From contig JAWOJF010000392.1 of NCBI GenBank assembly GCA_046481785.1, positions 1 to 11,103 on the forward strand: a stretch of DNA of 11,103 bases, read 5' to 3'. The notes beneath the pieces were generated by a model, which was not told where the DNA came from, did not search any database, and saw only the letters and a program-made list of their open reading frames with translations. The position numbers and the translations under genes were made by a program. Shown one piece after another: positions 6,127-11,103 of the stretch. Origin of the DNA: JAWOJF01 sp046481785 (GTDB lineage: Bacteria; Bacteroidota; Ignavibacteria; Ignavibacteriales; Ignavibacteriaceae). The number at the start of each line of letters is the position of its first letter. Position 1 is the first letter of the stretch.

Positions 6127-6783
6127 ATGAAAAAGATTAGCCTTTTAATAATTGACGACAACAGGCTTGTATGTGAAGGACTTAAAGCTGTTATTAAACA
6201 GAGCGACAATATGACAATAGCTGCTGAATACAGGCCATATGAGTTTATATTGAAAAAAATTGCTGCTTTAAATCTTAATATGATTCTTATTAATCTTGAT
6301 CTGAAAAATCAATCCAGTCTTAAAGCCGTATTAACAATTCATAAAGCTTTCCCGTCTATAAATATAGTAGGCATGAACCTGCCGGAACATCCCGATATTC
6401 TTGAATTTATTCATGCCGGTATATCAGGATTTATTCTGAGAGATGCTACAGTTGACGATCTGCTGAAAACCCTTCGGAAAGTGGTTGATGGTGAAAAGGT
6501 TTTGCCCCAGAATTTAACTCCAATGCTTTTTAAACAGATTATAAAAGAAGAGAAAAAAGTATCAGGAAATATTGAACAGTTAACTAAAAGAGAAACTCAG
6601 ATAATTGAGATGATTCAGGAAGGTCTTACTAATAAAGAAATTGCGCAGAAACTTTTTCTTTCAATTAGTACAATAAAAAGTCATGTGCACAATATACTGG
6701 AAAAACTTAGCTTGAATACAAGGCAGCAAATAGCTAAATATTGCAGCCGGAATCAGCTCCTGGATATAACAGACAAATATTAA
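6127..6783 (+). CDS. NarL/FixJ-type response regulator with altered receiver switch residues
   Basis: A 218-residue DNA-binding protein. The receiver domain (about 3-120) has the acidic pair D10/D11 (LLIIDDNR) and the phospho-acceptor aspartate D58 (LINLDLKN). The conserved Thr/Ser of strand 4 aligns with M83 (IVGMN), and the conserved Lys of strand 5 is R105 (FILRDA). The LuxR-type helix-turn-helix spans about 152-203 (LTKRETQIIEMIQEGLTNKE, IAQKLFLS, TIKSHVHNIL). Phosphorylation at D58 is possible, but the usual Thr/Lys switch is lost, so activation may be weak, constitutive or by another signal. No sensor kinase is next to it. It follows the ECF sigma gene on the same strand, 195 bp away. 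Cytoplasmic. Confidence 0.9.
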   Translation: MKKISLLIIDDNRLVCEGLKAVIKQSDNMTIAAEYRPYEFILKKIAALNLNMILINLDLKNQSSLKAVLTIHKAFPSINIVGMNLPEHPDILEFIHAGISGFILRDATVDDLLKTLRKVVDGEKVLPQNLTPMLFKQIIKEEKKVSGNIEQLTKRETQIIEMIQEGLTNKEIAQKLFLSISTIKSHVHNILEKLSLNTRQQIAKYCSRNQLLDITDKY

Positions 6784-6792
6784 TTTCCTTTT

Positions 6793-6836
6793 TTCCGGTT
6801 CCCTCTATATTAGCATAGCCCCCGGAATTAATCCCT
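6793..6836 (+). terminator. Possible terminator after the response regulator gene
   Basis: TTCCGG (6793-6798) and CCGGAA (6822-6827) are inverted arms enclosing a second small pairing CTAT/ATAG (6805-6808 with 6815-6818). A short T-rich stretch ends near 6840. The long interior makes this a weak candidate. The rest of the gap up to 6955 shows no gene. Confidence 0.25.
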
Positions 6837-6955
6837 TTTTCATCCTTCCATATATAACCTTACTCCTTCTTTTTCAATATCTTGTGGGTGACACGTTTTG
6901 CTATTCCAAATTACAAGTTCAGATTATATAGGGAAAATATTTGGCAGGGGGTATT

Positions 6956-7345
6956 ATGGTTAAAAAGAAAATTTTTATTTATGAAGAAGAAGCTATAGTT
7001 GCACTCGATATAAAAACAATATTATCGCAAAGCGGTAAATATCAACCTGTTATTTTAAGAAAAAATGAAAACTTCTCTGCTGTATTTAATTCAGAAAAAC
7101 CAGAATTAATTATTGCCTCGGTTAATGCCAGACTTACTTTTCCAGAAGAAATATTACTGCCGGTAAAAGAGGCTCATATTCCTATGGTTATTCTTGCACA
7201 CAGTAAACCGAAAAGTATAACAGCACAATTAAAATTAACTTTGAATGGGGATATCCTTCTAAAACCGTTTGATAAAGATGAACTTATCTTCTGTGTACAA
7301 CATTTGATAGAGGAAGGAGCTGATCAGTCTTCTTTAAGCAAATAG
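6956..7345 (+). CDS. Stand-alone receiver-like (pseudo-receiver) protein
   Basis: A 129-residue protein with the pattern of a CheY-like receiver of the type attached to hybrid kinases. It has strand 1 then EEEAIVALDIKTIL (10-23), strand 3 LIIASVNARL (51-60), strand 4 IPMVILAHSK (75-84) and strand 5 ILLKPFDKDEL (100-110). K103 of the KPF motif is kept. The phospho-acceptor position aligns with S55 instead of Asp, and the Thr/Ser position with A81. Normal aspartyl phosphorylation is therefore not expected. There is no output domain. ATG 6956 has a strong G-rich site (GGGGG) just upstream; an in-frame TTG at 6941 is less likely. The end overlaps the convergent PLP-enzyme gene by 22 bp. A role as a protein-protein adaptor in the adjacent signalling genes is inference. 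Confidence 0.75.
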   Translation: MVKKKIFIYEEEAIVALDIKTILSQSGKYQPVILRKNENFSAVFNSEKPELIIASVNARLTFPEEILLPVKEAHIPMVILAHSKPKSITAQLKLTLNGDILLKPFDKDELIFCVQHLIEEGADQSSLSK

Positions 7346-8271
7346 CTCATAGTAGTTCCGTCTACATTACCTCCGCTTACAATTACTCCTATCCTTCCGG
7401 GGGAAATTATTCTTTTGCTTAAAAGTGCCGCAATACCCATTGCTCCGGTGGGTTCAACTACAATTTTCATCCTGTAAAAAAGAAATTTAACCGCATCTGC
7501 TATTGATTGTTCTGAAACAGTTTTCATTTCATCAACATATTTCAGTATTAATGGAAAAGTAATTTTTCCTAAAGATGTCGTCCTTGCGCCGTCGGCTATG
7601 GTCTGAGGATTTTTTACACTTTGCAGTTGTTTTGAATAAAACGAACGAACAGCATCATCAGCCAGTTCAGGTTCAACCCCAATTACTCTGCAATCGGGCA
7701 AAATGGATTTTGCTGCCAGAGCTGACCCGCTTAAAAGTCCGCCGCCGCCGCATGGAGTAATTAAAATATCAATATTTTTAACTTCATTTATTAATTCAAG
7801 AGCCGCTGTTCCTTGTCCTGTAATTATATCCGGGTGGTCAAATGGAGGAATTAATGTATAACCTTCCGCATCAATTATATGCTGTGCAACATCTTCCCTG
7901 TTCTGTAAATCCGGATCATAAAATACAATTTTTGCTCCATACTGTTCCGCAGCATCCTTTTTGGAGGAAGGTGCATTAAGGGGCATAACAACAACAATTT
8001 TTACCCCAAGCATTTTACCTGCAAGGGCTACAGCCTGTGCATGATTGCCTGAAGAATATGCAATCACTCCTTCTTCTTTTTGCTTTGCAGGTAATTTTGA
8101 TATTGCGTTATAAGCACCTCTGAATTTAAAAGCTCCGACTTTTTGAAAATTTTCACATTTTAAAAAAACCTCTGCTCCTGTTAACTTATTTAATGTATTT
8201 GAAGTTAAAACAGGCGTTTTATTTGCTATCCCTTTAAGTCTTTGGGCAGCCTCAAGTACATCTGTAAACAT
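7324..8271 (-). CDS. PLP-dependent serine racemase / threonine (serine) dehydratase
   Basis: Fold-type II PLP enzyme of 315 residues without a C-terminal ACT-type regulatory domain, as in serine racemase and catabolic threonine dehydratase. Visible active-site parts are the Schiff-base lysine K49 (AFKFRGAYN), the substrate loop SSGNHAQ (73-79), the phosphate-binding GGGG loop (175-178), an EPELADDA segment near residue 200 that matches the divalent-cation site of serine racemase (Glu, Ala, Asp), and SGGN (299-302), whose Ser faces the pyridine nitrogen. S74 sits where eukaryotic serine racemase has its second catalytic base and typical threonine dehydratases have Ala (SAGNHAQ). Racemase or mixed racemase/dehydratase activity is therefore a real option, as is plain deamination of L-Ser/L-Thr. 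ATG 8271 has AAGG eight bases upstream. Cytoplasmic, monocistronic. Confidence 0.9.
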   Translation of the reverse strand: MFTDVLEAAQRLKGIANKTPVLTSNTLNKLTGAEVFLKCENFQKVGAFKFRGAYNAISKLPAKQKEEGVIAYSSGNHAQAVALAGKMLGVKIVVVMPLNAPSSKKDAAEQYGAKIVFYDPDLQNREDVAQHIIDAEGYTLIPPFDHPDIITGQGTAALELINEVKNIDILITPCGGGGLLSGSALAAKSILPDCRVIGVEPELADDAVRSFYSKQLQSVKNPQTIADGARTTSLGKITFPLILKYVDEMKTVSEQSIADAVKFLFYRMKIVVEPTGAMGIAALLSKRIISPGRIGVIVSGGNVDGTTMSYLLKED

Positions 8272-8481
8272 GTTGTTACCTTAATCTCAATTTTTGAGGC
8301 AAAACCTATCATTAATTCCTGTTTTAAGCAAAAAAATAATAGATAACTTTAATGAATTTTACGGAATTCTTTATGATTTACTAATGCCTAATATCGTAAA
8401 TATATGCCTTTTAGCGATTATCCGTTTAAAAAAGCGATATACACGCCTATATTCACATTGCTTAAAACTATAAATATAGCC

Positions 8482-8512
8482 TTACTTTTTTGAGTGTCGA
8501 AAAAAAAAGTAA
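8482..8512. repeat. 10-bp perfect inverted repeat with an A9 tract
   Basis: TTACTTTTTT (8482-8491) and AAAAAAGTAA (8503-8512) are exact reverse complements with an 11-nt spacer. The A-run (8500-8508) is nine long and would bend DNA. It could be a regulator site or a hairpin in a leader transcript. It is not placed as a terminator for either flanking gene, since both point away from it. Confidence 0.4.
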
Positions 8513-8537
8513 ACATTTATACAATTTTATCTTGTTT

Positions 8538-8550
8538 GAGAGGGCAAAAT
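8538..8550 (+). repeat. First copy of the GAGAGGGCAAAAT direct repeat
   Basis: An exact 13-base match to 8735-8747, 197 bases downstream, where the same string carries the ribosome binding site and the first two bases of the start codon. Here the following base is C, so no ATG is formed. Confidence 0.5.
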
Positions 8551-8734
8551 CCGGCAAGAATTATTGCTGATTTCTATTTGCAGGAAATTAAATAATTTTT
8601 AACGGGTTTAAGGAAGTATACGAATCTATAATCGGGCTATCCTTACTATCAACCTTCTTCAAACCAGCATTGTTTTAAAAAATAATCTTTACCAAATAAG
8701 TTTTAGTTAACGTGGGGTAAATTTTTAAGTAAAA

Positions 8735-8742
8735 GAGAGGGC
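8735..8742 (+). promoter_or_regulatory. Ribosome binding site of the secreted-protein gene
   Basis: GAGAGGG ends four to five bases before ATG 8746. It supports that start over any alternative, and a signal peptide begins exactly there. Confidence 0.55.
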
Positions 8743-8745
8743 AAA

Positions 8746-11103
8746 ATGCTTAAATTTAACCGTTTAATTTTAATATTAGCCATGGTAATGGGTACATGGC
8801 TAAGTGCTTCCGCTCAGATCCAACTGAATGGCGGAGGGGCATATGCATCCATACAAGATGCTATAAATGATGCAACTATACCCGGTGATGTAATTACTGT
8901 TCCATCCGGGACTTACGAAGGGTTTTCGGTTGCAGGAAAAACAGATATTACAATAACCGGCAATGGTGCCGGCAATACAGTAATAAGTCCTTCCTCATTA
9001 ATTTCTACCGGAATTGCACATAAATATACAGCTAACATGCAGGCTGTTGTATTCATTAACAATTCAAGCGGTGTTGAAATCAATGGAATGACAATTCAAA
9101 GCAATTCTTTAACCCCGGGTGCAGGCGGTCCGGATGCAATTGTTTTTTGGAATTCTTCATTTGGGGACATAGTTAATTGCGAAATTACAGGCTTATATAC
9201 AATAAGCGGTGTTCAAACAGGTCAGGGGATTGCTGTTGATGCAAGTAACGGAAGTCCTGCTGCCATAAATGTAACTAACACTTCAATTACAGGCTTTCAG
9301 AAAAACGGAATTGATGCAGTTAACGGGAACTCCCTGCTTGGCAATCCCGGAACAATTACCGTAAATGTAAATAACTGTACCATTACAGGTGCAGGAAGTA
9401 CAAGCACTATAGCTCAGAACGGTATTCTGGTATGGAACAGGGGGGGTGGAATAGTTACTGCTTCCGTAAACGGAGTTTCATTATCCAATATTAATTATAC
9501 TCCTCCTGCTGATAAGGCTACAGGAATTTTAGCTTACGGTACAGCCGGAGCAAGTATCTCCTCCCTTACAGCCTCTGATTTTTCAAATGTTGAAGTATAT
9601 ATTCATACCCACAGCGGGGAAGATTTAGTTCCCGGCGATGATAATGTATTTGATGGTATAATACTCGGTGATGCTACTGATGAAGAACTGTTTTTAATTG
9701 AAGAAAAAATTCAGCATAAACTGGATGATCCGGTATGGGGACTTGTTACTCTTAAGGAAGATAATCTGTTTGTAAATGATGATACTAATTTTAACTATGC
9801 CCTTTCTCTTGCCGGGGATGGTGATACAATTAAAGTTAAAAGCGGAACTTATTCGGCTATAGTAATCAATAATGGGATAACCCTGATAGGTGAGGGCGGA
9901 GCAGTAATTAACAGCGGATCACCTGCAATTACAGTTAATGCTACCGGGGTTACTATTACCGGCTTTACTTTTAATTTTGATGCCCCTGATTATGCCATAG
10001 ACATTCTGCCAGGCGCTTATGATGTTACAATTGATAATTGCAGATTTGAGAATACAAACGGCTTATTAGTTGGTAATGGAGTGCGCAACCAGGGTACCGG
10101 CTTTGTTGATGCAAGATTTAATTACTGGTTTAGTTCTACCGGCCCAACCATTGTATCCAACCCGGGCGGAACCGGAGCCGTTGCTGCCAATATTTCATCA
10201 GGCAGTCTTGAATATTTTCCATGGTATATAAATCAGGCTTTAACTGTTTTATCTGTTCCCCAGGCTGTTGCACCGATAAACGGATTGACCGGAGTATCCA
10301 TTCTGCCGGAATTAACATGGTCACCCGTTGCAGCAGTATCATATAGATTGTATGTAGATGATGCTCCGGATTTTACCACTCCGTTGTATGAAACTGATGA
10401 GGGGACTAACCTTACAAAAATATTCGATGCATTAACTGCTAATTTTCCTTTAGATAATGCAACCTTATATTATTGGAAAGTAGGAGCTTTTGATTTTCTT
10501 GGGAATGAATATGAATCCCCGGTTTATCACTTTACTACTATACAGCCGTTAACCGTTACACTTTCCTGGGCAGTAGATAATGCACTTATATATGAAAGTC
10601 CCGTTACTTTTGGCTGGTTTACCGGTACATTTGTAAACGATCTGAAATTTACCCTGCAGTATAAATACTCAGATACTCCTCCGGCTGATGAAACATTCTG
10701 GACAGGCACACCTGCTGATGATGCCGATCCTTTTGCTTCTGTTACTTTAACAGCAGTTACCAGCAGTCAGCAGCCAGTTCTTTTAACAGCAAAGCAGTAT
10801 TATTGGAGAGTTCTTGTTCAGAGTGACAATGATGATGCATACATATATTATCCTGATTATAATGTATACGAAACTTTTAAAACTATAGGAAGCACTACAG
10901 TAACAATAATACCATCATATCCAACAGACGGAGCCGTAATTTATACGTATACTCCTGTATTGTATTGGTATATAAGTGAATATGCTGACGGTCTAAAATA
11001 CCAGGTTAAATATGGAACTTCAGGAGCAGATGTTGCGCCTGCAGATGGAGAACTTGATGCCGGAACCAAGCTGCCGGCTGATGCAAATATTATAGTTGAT
11101 GGT
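8746..11103 (+). CDS. Large secreted parallel beta-helix protein with FnIII-like repeats (3' end outside the window)
   Basis: The frame is open from ATG 8746 to the window edge, 786 codons without a stop. Residues 1-23 are a Sec signal peptide (basic start, hydrophobic core LILILAMVMG, cleavage after ASA before Q24). Beta-helix module 1 starts with GGGAYASIQDAINDA (29-43) and GDVITVPSGTY (47-57) and continues with TITG/SITG-type coils to about 305. A linker at 308-345 (DEELFLIEEKIQHKLDD, then WGLVTL) joins it to module 2, which restarts with GDGDTIKVKSGTY (357-369). Module 2 ends near 470-500 with the cap pattern NYW, TGPT, NPGGTG, YFPW. From about 506 come FnIII-like domains (about 506-597, 600-715, 719 to the edge). 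It is extracellular or cell-surface. A type IX sorting domain or other anchor would lie beyond the window. There are no catalytic residues I can assign; adhesion or glycan binding is inference. Confidence 0.85.
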   Translation, partial: MLKFNRLILILAMVMGTWLSASAQIQLNGGGAYASIQDAINDATIPGDVITVPSGTYEGFSVAGKTDITITGNGAGNTVISPSSLISTGIAHKYTANMQAVVFINNSSGVEINGMTIQSNSLTPGAGGPDAIVFWNSSFGDIVNCEITGLYTISGVQTGQGIAVDASNGSPAAINVTNTSITGFQKNGIDAVNGNSLLGNPGTITVNVNNCTITGAGSTSTIAQNGILVWNRGGGIVTASVNGVSLSNINYTPPADKATGILAYGTAGASISSLTASDFSNVEVYIHTHSGEDLVPGDDNVFDGIILGDATDEELFLIEEKIQHKLDDPVWGLVTLKEDNLFVNDDTNFNYALSLAGDGDTIKVKSGTYSAIVINNGITLIGEGGAVINSGSPAITVNATGVTITGFTFNFDAPDYAIDILPGAYDVTIDNCRFENTNGLLVGNGVRNQGTGFVDARFNYWFSSTGPTIVSNPGGTGAVAANISSGSLEYFPWYINQALTVLSVPQAVAPINGLTGVSILPELTWSPVAAVSYRLYVDDAPDFTTPLYETDEGTNLTKIFDALTANFPLDNATLYYWKVGAFDFLGNEYESPVYHFTTIQPLTVTLSWAVDNALIYESPVTFGWFTGTFVNDLKFTLQYKYSDTPPADETFWTGTPADDADPFASVTLTAVTSSQQPVLLTAKQYYWRVLVQSDNDDAYIYYPDYNVYETFKTIGSTTVTIIPSYPTDGAVIYTYTPVLYWYISEYADGLKYQVKYGTSGADVAPADGELDAGTKLPADANIIVDG

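Larger units (their letters stand above)
8272..8745. other. 474-bp AT-rich divergent intergenic region
   Basis: I find no convincing gene on either strand here. It holds the upstream regions of two divergent genes. It contains a 10-bp inverted repeat with an A-tract at 8482-8512. GAGAGGGCAAAAT occurs twice (8538-8550 and 8735-8747), the second copy forming the ribosome binding site and start of the secreted-protein gene. TAAGTTTT near 8696 is one base off the Bacteroidota -7 consensus TAnnTTTG, but I cannot place a matching -33. A long 5' leader for the secreted-protein gene is possible. Confidence 0.5.

Noticed and set aside
8272..8745. CRISPR array, tRNA or riboswitch in the long intergenic region
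   Set aside because: There are no regularly spaced repeats, no cloverleaf or TTCGA-type T-loop, and no riboswitch core I recognise.
10136..10709. Short minus-strand open frames under the secreted-protein gene
   Set aside because: They lie opposite a continuous 786-codon plus-strand frame with signal peptide and domain motifs, so they are antisense shadows.

Overview
The window is AT-rich bacterial chromosomal DNA with densely packed housekeeping genes on the left and a more individual accessory set on the right. The Lys/Ile/Asn-rich proteins, the order pgpA-cinA-thpR-recA-recX, and a secreted beta-helix/FnIII-like protein of a kind common in the Bacteroidota/Chlorobi/Ignavibacteria lineages suggest a member of that superphylum. 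This taxonomic call is inference; the window contains no rRNA or other decisive marker.

Bases 1-4174 (all +): the last 19 codons of an upstream gene, pgpA (phospholipid synthesis), cinA (nucleotide/NMN salvage), thpR (RNA 2',3'-cyclic phosphodiesterase), recA (strand exchange) and recX (RecA regulator). The first junctions overlap or are short, so this reads as one polycistronic housekeeping block. A compact foldable element lies just before recA, and a perfect hairpin lies between recA and recX.

Bases 4182-5099 (-): a Nudix hydrolase, convergent with recX and 7 bp away, and upstream of it a small four-helix membrane protein of unknown function. A 14-bp palindrome overlaps the Nudix start. 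An inverted repeat lies in the 106-bp divergent region between the membrane-protein gene and the next gene.

Bases 5206-7345 (+): three regulatory genes in a row: an ECF-type sigma factor, a NarL/LuxR-family response regulator with altered switch residues, and a stand-alone receiver-like domain whose phospho-acceptor position is Ser. No histidine kinase or recognisable anti-sigma factor is present.

Bases 7324-8271 (-): a fold-type II PLP enzyme closest in motifs to serine racemase/threonine dehydratase. Its 3' end overlaps the receiver gene. A 474-bp AT-rich divergent intergenic region follows.

Bases 8746 to the window edge (+): the first 786 codons of a large secreted protein, with a signal peptide, two parallel beta-helix modules and then FnIII-like repeats. 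The reading frame is still open at the edge.

I see no rRNA, tRNA, CRISPR array, transposase or phage gene. The points most worth checking are the recA leader fold, the degenerate receiver proteins beside the ECF sigma factor, the palindromes at promoters, and the modular secreted protein.
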